From positions 1-64,000 of the forward strand of contig JAAWQX010000009.1 of the NCBI GenBank assembly GCA_022800755.1: a DNA stretch of 64,000 nt, read 5' to 3'. The position numbers were made by a program, and so were the translations under genes. The notes beneath the pieces were generated by a model. It had not been told where the DNA came from. It did not search any database and saw nothing but the letters and a program-made list of their open reading frames with translations. Positions 7,477 to 16,157 of this stretch are shown piece after piece. Within the stretch, counting starts at the first letter, position 1. The number at the start of each line of letters is the position of its first letter. The DNA comes from Oscillospiraceae bacterium. GTDB lineage: Bacteria; Bacillota; Clostridia; Oscillospirales; Oscillospiraceae.

Positions 7477-8490
7477 TTACAGCGCGAATCGATTCATGAT
7501 TCCCAAAAATGAGATCACGGCGAACAGCAGGGACGTGCCGCCGAACAGGCAGAACAGCTGGCGCTCCGTCCATTTATGGCCCAGCCAGCCGCCCATTTCC
7601 AGATGGTGGTGGAACGGGGCCATTTTGAACACCCGCTTGCCGTGGGTCAGCTTGAAATAGCCCACTTGGATGATATCCGACAACGTCTCGATGATGTAAA
7701 CGATGCCTAGGGTAATCAAAATCAAGGGCATGTCGTAGGCAAAAGCCAGCGCCGCCACCGCACCGCCTAAAAACAGCGACCCGGTATCGCCCATGAATAC
7801 TTTCGCCGGATTGAAATTGTAAATCAGGAATCCAAGCAGGCCGCCGGTGAGTCCTGAAGCGAATACACCCAGCGCGCCGTAATCCTCGCCCCAGTAGTAA
7901 GTTACCACCACGAAAAACAGCATGACCGGGATGGTCGTGCCTGTGGCCAGGCCGTCTACGCCGTCTGTGAGGTTTACCGCGTTCACGCAGCCTACAATAA
8001 TGAAAGCCGCCAGGACAAAATAGACCGGTTCCGGAATCGGAACGGTGATATTCGCGAATGGAATGTACAAATTGGGCGTGATATAGCCCAAGGAACGCAT
8101 CAGCAGAATAAACAAAATCGACGCAGCCAATTGCAAAATCAGCTTTTTCCCCGCCGTCAATCCCAGATTCTGCTTGTGCCGCAACTTCTCATAGTCATCC
8201 AAAAACCCGATGGCTCCAAACACCAGCGCCAGCAGCAGGCACACCACATGTCCAAACTCGCCGCTGCGGATGGCGTCATAGCCCGCGGTCAGACAGGCCG
8301 CCGTGGCCGCCACGATAAACATAATGCCGCCCATGGTAGGCGTACCGCTTTTGGACTTATGCCAGCTTGGACCGATCTCCTTGATCATCTGTCCCGCTTT
8401 GATCTTCCGCAAAAACGGCACCAGAAACGCGCCCACGCCCGCGGATACTGCAAAGCCAACCACCAATGCCATAATCAATTTTACACTCAT
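7477..8490 (-). CDS. mraY: Phospho-MurNAc-pentapeptide translocase MraY
   Basis: MraY is the integral membrane enzyme that transfers phospho-MurNAc-pentapeptide to undecaprenyl phosphate, making lipid I. The 337-residue protein shows the family motifs KSGTPTMGG near the N-terminus, the DGVDGLA motif, the FMGDTGSLFLG loop and the C-terminal PFHHHLE histidine motif. The start overlaps the murE stop by 4 nt. In this cluster murF is missing between murE and mraY, and murD is missing between mraY and ftsW. Confidence 0.97.
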   Translation of the reverse strand: MSVKLIMALVVGFAVSAGVGAFLVPFLRKIKAGQMIKEIGPSWHKSKSGTPTMGGIMFIVAATAACLTAGYDAIRSGEFGHVVCLLLALVFGAIGFLDDYEKLRHKQNLGLTAGKKLILQLAASILFILLMRSLGYITPNLYIPFANITVPIPEPVYFVLAAFIIVGCVNAVNLTDGVDGLATGTTIPVMLFFVVVTYYWGEDYGALGVFASGLTGGLLGFLIYNFNPAKVFMGDTGSLFLGGAVAALAFAYDMPLILITLGIVYIIETLSDIIQVGYFKLTHGKRVFKMAPFHHHLEMGGWLGHKWTERQLFCLFGGTSLLFAVISFLGIMNRFAL

Positions 8491-9941
8491 GCTCTCTCAC
8501 GCCTTTTTCTCAATACATCCGCGACGACCTCACGCTCGTCCAGATGGATCTTTGTTTTTCCAATGATCTGATAGTCCTCATGCCCCTTGCCCGCCAGCAG
8601 GATCACGTCTCCCGGCTGATGGTGCGCAATGGCCCATGCGATGGCTTCCTTTCGGTCCGGGATGACCTCCATCACCGTACCCTTGGGGATACCCGCTAAA
8701 ATATCTTGAATAATAGCGTCAGGCTGTTCCGTGCGGGGGTTGTCGCTGGTGACGATGACGAGATCCGCATTTTCCGCCGCAATCTTCCCCATTTTGGGGC
8801 GCTTTGTCTTATCCCGGTCGCCGCCGCAGCCGAACAAGGCCACCAACCGCCCTTGGGTCACGGCTTGCATGGATTTGAGTACATTTTCCAGCGCGTCCGG
8901 GGTATGGGCATAGTCGATGAGGATGGTATAGTCCCCATCCGTAGGTACCACCTCCACCCGGCCTTTCACGCCGGTAGCCGTCGCCATCGCCGGGGCCGCG
9001 TCCCGCAGAGGAACACCCAGCAGACACATACAAGCCAGCACGCCCAAAGCATTATACACCGAAAATGTCCCCGGAATGGCCAATTTCACCCGCTCAATGG
9101 ACATTTCCCGCACCGCGCAGAACTTCACCCCCGCGGCGCTGTACTGGATGTCCCGGGCCACCAGGTCGGCGGCGTCGGATTTGGCGGAATAGGTCAGCAC
9201 AGGGCAGGCCGCGTTTTGCAGCATATAGCCGGACCATTCGTCATCGAAGTTCACCGCCGCTTTTTCGCACCGGGCAAACAACTTTGCCTTCGCCGCGGCG
9301 TAATTTTCCATGGTCTTGTGGTAATCCAGATGGTCTTGGGTCAAATTCGTGAACAGCCCCACGGCGAAGTGTACGCCATCCACCCTGCCCAGGTCCAGGG
9401 AATGGGAGGACACCTCCATTACCACATGGGTACACCCCGCATCCCGCATCTGGGCGAACAGCGCCTGCAAATCCCTGGATTCCGGCGTGGTGTGCTCGCT
9501 GGAGAGGGTCTCATTGCCGATCATATTCCCGTTGGTCCCGATCAGCCCTACCTTTGCCCCCAAAGTCTGTTCCAGCAGGTGCTTGAGCAGATAGGTGCTG
9601 GTGGTCTTTCCGTTGGTACCCGTCACGCCGATGACGCACAGCGCCGCCGACGGGTCCCCGAAAAAGTTCCGGGCCGCCAGTGCAAGAGCCTTGCGGCTGT
9701 CCTTCACCAGAACATACGGCACCGCCTCGCTTGGCGCTTCCTCGCAAAGCACCACCGCCGCGCCCTTTGCCGCAGCCTGCGGGATATACCGGTGTCCGTC
9801 CGTCTCAAAGCCGCGTACCGCCACAAAAGCGCTCCCCGGCGTGACGTTCCGGGAATCATAGACGATATCTTCAATTTCCATCGCCGTGTCCGCTTGGCAC
9901 GCGAGAATATCAAGTTGTTCCAATATTTGAGATAGTTTCAT
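8487..9941 (-). CDS. murE: UDP-MurNAc-tripeptide synthetase MurE (meso-DAP adding)
   Basis: MurE is a cytoplasmic ATP-dependent Mur ligase that adds the third residue of the stem peptide. The 484-residue protein has the three Mur ligase domains, with the P-loop GVTGTNGKTTSTYLL near residue 107. The amino-acid selectivity motif is DNPR (SDNPRTEQP), which is known to mark meso-diaminopimelate-specific enzymes, so the wall is predicted to be DAP-type. It sits between the PBP and mraY and overlaps mraY by 4 nt. Confidence 0.96.
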   Translation of the reverse strand: MKLSQILEQLDILACQADTAMEIEDIVYDSRNVTPGSAFVAVRGFETDGHRYIPQAAAKGAAVVLCEEAPSEAVPYVLVKDSRKALALAARNFFGDPSAALCVIGVTGTNGKTTSTYLLKHLLEQTLGAKVGLIGTNGNMIGNETLSSEHTTPESRDLQALFAQMRDAGCTHVVMEVSSHSLDLGRVDGVHFAVGLFTNLTQDHLDYHKTMENYAAAKAKLFARCEKAAVNFDDEWSGYMLQNAACPVLTYSAKSDAADLVARDIQYSAAGVKFCAVREMSIERVKLAIPGTFSVYNALGVLACMCLLGVPLRDAAPAMATATGVKGRVEVVPTDGDYTILIDYAHTPDALENVLKSMQAVTQGRLVALFGCGGDRDKTKRPKMGKIAAENADLVIVTSDNPRTEQPDAIIQDILAGIPKGTVMEVIPDRKEAIAWAIAHHQPGDVILLAGKGHEDYQIIGKTKIHLDEREVVADVLRKRRERA

Positions 9942-9968
9942 ACCTGTTCTCCAATGCGCAAGACTTAC

Positions 9969-12302
9969 TCAATAATGTCCCAGAATATCCGTATCGCCGC
10001 TGACCAGCGTCACATGCACCACCGTACCGTGCTCCACCATTTCTCCCTCGGGAATGCTCTGGGTAGACACGATCTGATACTCGGGACTGGTCACACTGCC
10101 GTCCGCCTGAACGAACAAGCCGTAATTGGACAGGATCAGCGCCGCATCCCGATAGGAATAATTGATGAGACTCGGTACCGCCTCCTGGTCGGGAGACGGC
10201 TCCGCTCCAGCGTACAAAATAATCTGAGAATCGCTGGCAATGACGGAATACGCTGTTGGAAGCTGGTCCGTAACAGTCTCTCCGTCCCCAATGACGCGGT
10301 AAGTCAATCCCGCCTGGGTCACGGCGTTCTGCGCCTGCTCCAGGCTCATGCCCTTCACCGCCGGCACGGTCTTGTCGATCACCTGCAGTTCCTGGTCGGA
10401 GTAATCGGCCTCCACGCCCAGGTAAGGCAGGATATCCGCCATCATGCGGCCTACCGTGGGCGCGCCCATGTTGCCGCCGCTGATGTAAATGCCGGTTTCA
10501 TGGCTGGGTGTATCCAGCAGCACCAAAATCACGATCTGGGGATCGCTTGCCGGGGCTACACCGATAAAGGACACGATGTACTCTTTCTGCCCTACGCCCT
10601 GGGCGTCCTGCGCAACCTTTTCCGAGGTCCCTGTCTTGCCGCCGATCTCATACCCGGCGACATAGGCGTTCTTGCCTGTGCCGTCCACCGGATCGCCTAC
10701 GACCCGTTCCAGGATCTGCCGCACCTGGGCGCTGGTCTGCTCGCTGATGACCTGCCGCACTACCGTGGGCTGGTTCGCAGCGGATACCTCCCCGTCCGGC
10801 GCGATGACCTGCTTCACCAGATAGGGCTTCATGAGATACCCGCCGTTGACGCAGGCGCTCACCGCCGTGATGAGCTGGATGGGCGTGATGGTGAACGTCT
10901 GTCCGAAAGACGCCGCCGCGAGCTGGGACAGGTTCAGCGGCTGGTAGAACACGTCCTGCGTCCACCAGATGCTGCCGCTCTCTCCGGCAATATCGATGCC
11001 GGTTTTCGCCGTGGGGTAAACGCTGGTATCCTCCGGGAGATTCAAAAAGCCAAAGGCTTCCGCGTAGCGGTAAAAAGTCTGCGCGCCCAGGCGCACGCCC
11101 AGGGTGATAAACGCCACGTTGCAGGAGTGCTGCACGGACTGGGTCAGGGTCTGCGACCCGTGACCAATCGTCTTCCAGCACTTACGGGGCTCATTATCGC
11201 CCGTGACCTGGATGCTGCCGCCGCAGTAGAAGCTGTCGTTGAGCGTGGTCACGCCTTCTTCCAGCGCCATGGACAGGGTGATGATCTTGAATGTGGAGCC
11301 AGGCTCATAAGTATCGGAAATCGCCTTGTTGCGCCACATTTTCTGCTGCGCGTCCTGCCGGATTTGAGATTTCTCCTCATCTGTGACCGCCGCGTCGATC
11401 TCCGCCTGGGTCTCCTCGTTTACAGCCTGATAGTTGTTCAGGTCAAAATTGTCCAGAGACACCAGACCCAAGATCTCACCGGTCTTTGGATCCATTGCGA
11501 TGGCGGCGGCGCCCTTTTGGATGTCGTAATCTTCCACCGCCTGCTTCAGGTGCTTTTCCAGATAATACTGGATCGTCGCGTCCACCGTCAGCACGATATC
11601 GCTGCCGTTTTCCGCGTCGTAGTAATCCTCAAAATTGGTGTACAAAAGCTGCGTCCCCGCGCTGGTCGTGGCGCGGATGACCCGGCCGTCCGCGCCGGAT
11701 AGCACGTCGTCATAATAGGATTCGATCCCCGACAGGCCGTAATTTTCCGTCCCCACAAAGCCGATCACATGGGATGCCAAGCTGCCGTACGGATAGTACC
11801 GCTTGGTGTCCGACTCGATCTTCACACCGATCAGCTCATGCTCGGATTTAAACTCCCGCACCCGTTCGGTGAGCTCGTCTTCCACCTTCCGGGATACGGT
11901 CTTATACCAAGATTTGGTATCCTGGGTCATTTCCAGGATCTTGCCGTAATCCACACCCAGGATTTCAGACAATCCCTGGGCGATGAGTACCGGGTCTTCG
12001 TTGTTTTTGGCGATCTCCGCAGGGCTGATGAAAATGGTGCTCACATCGGCGCTGGCCGCCAGAATTTTATCGTTCCGGTCATAGATCGTTCCCCGGGACG
12101 CGCTCACCAAAGTCTCACGAAGCTGCTGGTTTGTCGCAGCGTCGCCGTACTTGTCGTGCTCCAGAATTTGCAGTCGAAACAGCTGTATCCCCAGCACTAT
12201 AAATGCGACGATGCCGCACACGATCATCAAGAATAGTGTGCGGCGAAGCATCATTTGATTTGGGGCGCGGGTGGGTCTCACCCGTCCGGAACGATCTGCC
12301 AT
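9969..12302 (-). CDS. spoVD: Class B penicillin-binding protein with PASTA domains (SpoVD/PBP2 type)
   Basis: This membrane-anchored D,D-transpeptidase cross-links peptidoglycan at the septum or spore cortex. Of its 777 residues, about 23-45 form a membrane anchor, followed by the PBP dimerisation domain. The transpeptidase domain has the catalytic serine in YEPGSTFK near residue 330, an SCN motif and KTGT near residue 554. Two PASTA repeats occupy roughly residues 640-770. It lies between ftsL and murE, the pbpB/spoVD position of the dcw cluster. Only one such gene is present here, so it may serve vegetative division, sporulation or both. Assignment to SpoVD rather than FtsI is not secure. 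Confidence 0.9.
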   Translation of the reverse strand: MADRSGRVRPTRAPNQMMLRRTLFLMIVCGIVAFIVLGIQLFRLQILEHDKYGDAATNQQLRETLVSASRGTIYDRNDKILAASADVSTIFISPAEIAKNNEDPVLIAQGLSEILGVDYGKILEMTQDTKSWYKTVSRKVEDELTERVREFKSEHELIGVKIESDTKRYYPYGSLASHVIGFVGTENYGLSGIESYYDDVLSGADGRVIRATTSAGTQLLYTNFEDYYDAENGSDIVLTVDATIQYYLEKHLKQAVEDYDIQKGAAAIAMDPKTGEILGLVSLDNFDLNNYQAVNEETQAEIDAAVTDEEKSQIRQDAQQKMWRNKAISDTYEPGSTFKIITLSMALEEGVTTLNDSFYCGGSIQVTGDNEPRKCWKTIGHGSQTLTQSVQHSCNVAFITLGVRLGAQTFYRYAEAFGFLNLPEDTSVYPTAKTGIDIAGESGSIWWTQDVFYQPLNLSQLAAASFGQTFTITPIQLITAVSACVNGGYLMKPYLVKQVIAPDGEVSAANQPTVVRQVISEQTSAQVRQILERVVGDPVDGTGKNAYVAGYEIGGKTGTSEKVAQDAQGVGQKEYIVSFIGVAPASDPQIVILVLLDTPSHETGIYISGGNMGAPTVGRMMADILPYLGVEADYSDQELQVIDKTVPAVKGMSLEQAQNAVTQAGLTYRVIGDGETVTDQLPTAYSVIASDSQIILYAGAEPSPDQEAVPSLINYSYRDAALILSNYGLFVQADGSVTSPEYQIVSTQSIPEGEMVEHGTVVHVTLVSGDTDILGHY

Positions 12303-12373
12303 AATATACTCCCTAAAACAGCTGCGCGATGATCGCGGATATACAGAAACTTACTCTATATATGTACTTGCTT

Positions 12374-12898
12374 TCACCGCAAATATTCCCCAATGGCGGA
12401 AAATACTTTTTGCAGGCCGTTTTTTTGATGTTCCGGCGTAATGATCTCCGCCTTATCGGCGACGCCGGAGCTGATGTAATAGATTTGCTCACTGCGGGGC
12501 TGCTGCATCCCCAGTTCCTGAATGGCGTAATCCTCGATCTCCGCCAGATTGAACGCAAATTCGTACTGCACCAACAGCTTTTGCTTCTGTGTGGCTAATT
12601 CTTCCAGCACCGTCTGCTGTTCCACCACCTGAAGGGATATCTGACTGAGCTGCGCCCGGGCGAACAAGGAAAATACCATCAGCACTGCCACCAGAGCAAA
12701 GCCTAAGATCGCCACCGGCGAGATCGCCTGACTGGCAGCCTGGCTGGGGGTAGACACTACCTCGTCCCGAAGTTTTCGGGCAACGGGAATCTCAATGTCC
12801 CGTTCGGGTGCGTATTCGCCGAATACCTCGGCACTGTCATAATCATATGCAGTGCTGCCGGAGACATATCGGGTTTTGTAAGTGCTGTATTCGGCCAT
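12374..12898 (-). CDS. ftsL: FtsL/DivIC-like septum protein
   Basis: This small bitopic membrane protein (174 residues) has a hydrophilic N-terminus, one membrane segment near residues 65-87 and a following coiled coil (QISLQVVEQQTVLEELATQKQKLL). It then carries the ENLAEIEDYA-like element typical of FtsL/DivIC proteins. It lies between rsmH and the class B PBP, the canonical ftsL location. Primary sequence in this family is poorly conserved, so the call rests on topology and context. The C-terminal extension of about 50 residues is longer than in short FtsL proteins. Confidence 0.8.
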   Translation of the reverse strand: MAEYSTYKTRYVSGSTAYDYDSAEVFGEYAPERDIEIPVARKLRDEVVSTPSQAASQAISPVAILGFALVAVLMVFSLFARAQLSQISLQVVEQQTVLEELATQKQKLLVQYEFAFNLAEIEDYAIQELGMQQPRSEQIYYISSGVADKAEIITPEHQKNGLQKVFSAIGEYLR

Positions 12899-12907
12899 TG
12901 TCTCGCC

Positions 12908-13840
12908 TTATACCCTTTCCGCAATGCGCAGCTTTGCGCTTCTTGCTCTCGGATTCCGGGAGAGTTCCTCCTCTCCCGCAGTGATGGGTTTGCGCGTCAC
13001 GGACCGCAGGGTCCGCACAAAGCCGCAGGTGCAAACCGGGGCTTCTCTGGGGCATGTGCAGCCGTTTTCCCGGGCCGCGATGCCGTTTTTTACGATTCGG
13101 TCTTCCAAAGAATGGAAGCTAATAATGCAAAGTCTGCCGCCGGGATTCAGACGGTCCGGAGCGGTCTTCATCAAGGTTTCCACCGCGCCAAGCTCGTCAT
13201 TTACCGCAATGCGGATCGCTTGAAAGCTGCGTTTCGCCGGATGCTGCTTTTCCCGCAGGGCTACTGCCGGCATGGCCGATTTAATGACTTCGACCAACTC
13301 CAGCGTGGTTTCAATGGGCCTGTCCGCCCGGACTCTCGCGATCTGCCCGGCGATCCGTCCGGCGAAGCGTTCCTCGCCGTAGTCCCACAGGATGCGTTTT
13401 AATTCCGCCTCTGTCCAGCCGTTCACCACATCCCGGGCAGTCAGCGGCGCGTTGGTATCCATGCGCATATCCAGCGGTGCGTCGTTCATATAGGAAAAGC
13501 CCCGTTCCGCGTCGTCCAGTTGGGGAGAGGACACGCCCAAATCGAACAGCATCCCATCCACCGCCGGAATCTCCTGGGCATCTAAAATACGGTCCAAGTC
13601 CCGGAAATTTCCCTGGACCAGCGTCACCCGCTCACCGTAAGGCGCCAGCCGCGCCCCGGCCTCCCGGATGGCCTGCTCATCCTGGTCGATGGCGATGAGC
13701 CTGCCGGTGGTGAGCCCCTTGGCGATCTCCTCGGAGTGCCCGCCCCGGCCCAGGGTACCGTCCACGTAAACGCCCTCCGGCCGAATGTTCAGACCGTCGA
13801 TGCATTCCCAAAGCAGCACCGGCTGGTGTGTGAATTCCAT
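12908..13840 (-). CDS. rsmH: 16S rRNA (cytosine-1402-N4)-methyltransferase RsmH
   Basis: RsmH (MraW) methylates N4 of C1402 in the decoding centre of 16S rRNA using S-adenosylmethionine. The 310-residue protein starts with EFTHQPVLLWECID and carries the SAM-binding loop YVDGTLGRGGHS. The conserved LFDLGVSSPQLDDAERGFSY and the C-terminal SFHSLEDRIVK motif are present. It overlaps the mraZ stop codon (TGATG), the standard mraZ-rsmH arrangement. Confidence 0.97.
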   Translation of the reverse strand: MEFTHQPVLLWECIDGLNIRPEGVYVDGTLGRGGHSEEIAKGLTTGRLIAIDQDEQAIREAGARLAPYGERVTLVQGNFRDLDRILDAQEIPAVDGMLFDLGVSSPQLDDAERGFSYMNDAPLDMRMDTNAPLTARDVVNGWTEAELKRILWDYGEERFAGRIAGQIARVRADRPIETTLELVEVIKSAMPAVALREKQHPAKRSFQAIRIAVNDELGAVETLMKTAPDRLNPGGRLCIISFHSLEDRIVKNGIAARENGCTCPREAPVCTCGFVRTLRSVTRKPITAGEEELSRNPRARSAKLRIAERV

Positions 13841-14256
13841 CAGAAATCAAACTCCTCCATCACGGACAGGATATTCTCCGGCGTGGTCTCCTCGGCGAAG
13901 ATTGCGTTCCAAGCCTCGGTATCCCAGAATTCCGCGTGGTTGTTGTTGCCCACTACGGTGACGGCCTTAGTCAGTCCCGCGAAATCCCGTAAATTCTGGG
14001 GGATCAAAACGCGGCCCTGGGCGTCCAATTCGCAGCGGGTCGCGTGAGCGAACAGCGGACGCATCTTCCGCTGGCGGACAAAGGGCATGGCGTTGACCTT
14101 GTCACAAAGTTCCTGCCAGTGCTCGCTGCTGTATGCGCTCAGGCACTTATCCGGGGAAATGGTGATATAGAACACATCGCCCAACTCTTCCCGCATCCGC
14201 GCTGGGATGAACATCCTGCCCTTAGCGTCCAGCGAATGCTGGTATTCACCTGTCAC
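13840..14256 (-). CDS. mraZ: Transcriptional regulator MraZ
   Basis: MraZ is the AbrB-like DNA-binding regulator that heads dcw operons and represses its own operon in several bacteria. The 138-residue protein has the two tandem SpoVT/AbrB-like halves, each with a DxxGR motif (LDAKGRMFIPARMRE and LDAQGRVLIPQNLR). The start codon is GTG with a GGGGGG-type ribosome binding site 9 nt upstream. Direct repeats resembling MraZ boxes lie just upstream at 14347-14366, next to a strong promoter. Confidence 0.96.
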   Translation of the reverse strand: MTGEYQHSLDAKGRMFIPARMREELGDVFYITISPDKCLSAYSSEHWQELCDKVNAMPFVRQRKMRPLFAHATRCELDAQGRVLIPQNLRDFAGLTKAVTVVGNNNHAEFWDTEAWNAIFAEETTPENILSVMEEFDF

Positions 14257-14346
14257 AGCCGTTCACCCCCCTGTCGTTCCCGATGCCGCCCCGCAATGTA
14301 CTTTATGGGCGTTTGATGGTCTATTATGGGAAAATCATGGTCAAAT

Positions 14347-14366
14347 CCACCACTTTCCCCCACCTT
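14347..14366 (-). promoter_or_regulatory. mraZ: Candidate MraZ operator (two 10-bp direct repeats)
   Basis: On the minus strand two adjacent units, AAGGTGGGGG and AAAGTGGTGG, repeat with a 10-bp period immediately downstream of the -10 box. Known MraZ boxes are direct GTGG-containing repeats with about this spacing. The position over the predicted transcription start suits autorepression of the dcw operon. Confidence 0.6.
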
Positions 14367-14374
14367 ATGGTTCA

Positions 14375-14403
14375 ATTATATAGGCCACAGGGGGAAATTG
14401 CAA
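14375..14403 (-). promoter_or_regulatory. Sigma-A promoter of the dcw operon
   Basis: TTGCAA and a perfect TATAAT are separated by 17 bp on the minus strand, about 120 nt upstream of mraZ. The stretch from 14257 to 14562 contains only this promoter, the MraZ repeats and an upstream terminator. Confidence 0.8.
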
Positions 14404-14462
14404 GTGCTTTTTCATGGAAAAAGCTGCCAATTTTCGCGCATTCGTGAATTTTGATACAAAAT

Positions 14463-14492
14463 AAAGCGCCTGCTGAAATCAGCAAGCGCTTT
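14463..14492 (-). terminator. Intrinsic terminator ahead of the dcw operon
   Basis: A stem of 14 positions with one mismatch (AAAGCGC outer, TGCTGA inner) and a 2-nt loop is followed leftward by TTTATTTTGTAT. It ends transcription of the coaD operon before the mraZ promoter. Confidence 0.75.
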
Positions 14493-14562
14493 CCAATCAA
14501 GATATAGTGTTTTTTCAACGGAAAAAATTTTTTAAAATGTGCTTTCTTCCGCTCCGGCGGCC

Positions 14563-15123
14563 TTATTCCTCGTCATCAAATTCATCAGCCGTCATCACTT
14601 CAAAGCTCTGGGGCGTCTTACCGGCGGGTCGGCTTTGCGGGGCCGCTTTGGGCGCAGGTCCACCCACACCGGCGGCGCTGCGGAAGCTGGTACGGGAGCC
14701 GCGCACCTCTTCCAGCGCGGCCATGATGGCCTCCTCGGTACGGCGCATGGCGTCATCCACGTAGGCATTCGCCACCCGGCGCAGCTCGGCGCATTTTTGC
14801 TCCGTGGTGGTGGTAACCTCCTGGCTGCGCATTTTGGCGATCTTCACGATCTCCTCATCCTCCACCAGCACCCGGGCCTTATCCTCCGCGGATTTGCGGA
14901 TCTGCTCCGCCTCCCGCTTGGCGTTGGCGATAAACTCGTCCTTGGCGCTCAAAAGGCGCTTGGCCTCGGTCAACTGGGCAGGCAGACTGTCCCGCAGTTC
15001 CTCGATCAGCCCCAGCACCGCGTCCCGCTCGATCACGACCTTATCCGCCGCCAGGGGCATACGCTTGGCCTCCGCGATCATAGAGTACAGCATCTCGATC
15101 ATTTCCATTGCTTCATTTTCCAT
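14563..15123 (-). CDS. Coiled-coil protein, ATP synthase subunit b/DivIVA-like
   Basis: This 186-residue soluble protein is almost entirely charged helix from residue 20 to 140. Heptad-like repeats such as AKREAEQIRKSAEDKARVLVEDEE resemble V/F-type ATPase peripheral stalk subunits and DivIVA proteins. A low-complexity Ala/Pro/Gly linker and an acidic end (TADEFDDEE) follow. It overlaps coaD by one base. An unnamed conserved protein of this kind often follows coaD in Clostridia. The similarity is structural; it need not belong to an ATPase. Function unknown. Confidence 0.7.
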   Translation of the reverse strand: MENEAMEMIEMLYSMIAEAKRMPLAADKVVIERDAVLGLIEELRDSLPAQLTEAKRLLSAKDEFIANAKREAEQIRKSAEDKARVLVEDEEIVKIAKMRSQEVTTTTEQKCAELRRVANAYVDDAMRRTEEAIMAALEEVRGSRTSFRSAAGVGGPAPKAAPQSRPAGKTPQSFEVMTADEFDDEE

Positions 15124-15614
15124 CAGTATTTCCCCTTCCCGGCGATCTTACGAACGTCGTCCAAAATTTCGATCGGGATAAATTCCTCCAACGGGCCGCC
15201 ATGCCGCGCTACATCTTTCACAGCGGAAGAACTTAAAAATGTATACTTCTCGCTGGCCGTGAGAAACATGGTCTCCAATTCCGGATTGATCTTTTTATTG
15301 ATCAGAGCCATCGTAAACTCGTTTTCAAAATCCGTCACCGCCCGCAGTCCCTTGACCACCACGGGCTTATCGTAGCGCTTGGAATACTCGGCCAACAGGC
15401 CGTTAAAGTAATCCACCTCCACATTGGGCAGCCGCTCTGTCACCCGCTGGGCCATACGTACCCGCTGTTCCGGCGAGAACATGGCGGTATCCTTTTCACC
15501 ATTGATCATAATACAGACCACGACCCGCTCAAAAATCTGAGCAGTGCGGCGGATGATATTCAAATGTCCCAATGTAATGGGATCAAAGCTGCCGGGGTAG
15601 ATCGCAGTTTTCAT
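15123..15614 (-). CDS. coaD: Phosphopantetheine adenylyltransferase
   Basis: CoaD catalyses the penultimate step of coenzyme A synthesis, adenylating 4'-phosphopantetheine. The 163-residue protein (usual length) begins with the nucleotidyltransferase motif YPGSFDPITLGHLNII, including the T/HxGH signature. It retains the ELETMFLTASEKYTFLSSSAVKDVA region. It is 3 bp downstream of rsmD, a common Firmicute pairing. Confidence 0.96.
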   Translation of the reverse strand: MKTAIYPGSFDPITLGHLNIIRRTAQIFERVVVCIMINGEKDTAMFSPEQRVRMAQRVTERLPNVEVDYFNGLLAEYSKRYDKPVVVKGLRAVTDFENEFTMALINKKINPELETMFLTASEKYTFLSSSAVKDVARHGGPLEEFIPIEILDDVRKIAGKGKY

Positions 15615-15617
15615 GGC

Positions 15618-16157
15618 TCAATTTCCCTTTTTTACGCAGAGTGTAATCTTGATTTTGCCGTAGCGCCGTTCTTTTTCCACGAAATAAGGCGCAGGAAGGG
15701 CAGGAATCGTCGTTTCCTGCCGGCTTTCACAGACAATTATACCACCATCGCTGAGAATGTCAAATCTTACGATCTTTTCCAGCGCGCTTTGCAAAAGACC
15801 CGTATCATAGGGCGGGTCCAGGAAAATCAGGTCGTATTTCCCGTCCCGGCCGATAAAGCCGATAGATTCCGTCTGCAGGACGTCTCCGCGCATCCCGCAC
15901 CGCTCCAGATTCTCCCGGATGAGCTTCACCGCTTCCCGGCTTTCGTCCACAAACGTGACCGACGCGGCGCCCCGGCTCAAACACTCAATGCCCAGCTGCC
16001 CGGTGCCGGCGAACAGGTCCAGCACACGCCGGCCCTCAATATCAAATTGGATCATGCTGAACACCGCTTCCTTCACCACGTCCGTGGTGGGGCGGATGTC
16101 CATGCCCGCGGGCTCTTTCAGCTTTCTGCCCCGGGCGGTGCCGGTAATGACTCTCAT
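15618..16157 (-). CDS. rsmD: 16S rRNA (guanine-966-N2)-methyltransferase RsmD
   Basis: RsmD methylates G966 of 16S rRNA in assembled 30S particles. The 179-residue protein begins MRVITGTARGRKLKEP. It has the SAM-binding DLFAGTGQLGIECLSRGA motif and the catalytic LDPPYD motif. A longer frame extends to 16226, but the ATG at 16157 overlaps the uvrC stop (ATGA), follows a GAGGA site and matches the family N-terminus. Confidence 0.95.
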   Translation of the reverse strand: MRVITGTARGRKLKEPAGMDIRPTTDVVKEAVFSMIQFDIEGRRVLDLFAGTGQLGIECLSRGAASVTFVDESREAVKLIRENLERCGMRGDVLQTESIGFIGRDGKYDLIFLDPPYDTGLLQSALEKIVRFDILSDGGIIVCESRQETTIPALPAPYFVEKERRYGKIKITLCVKKGN

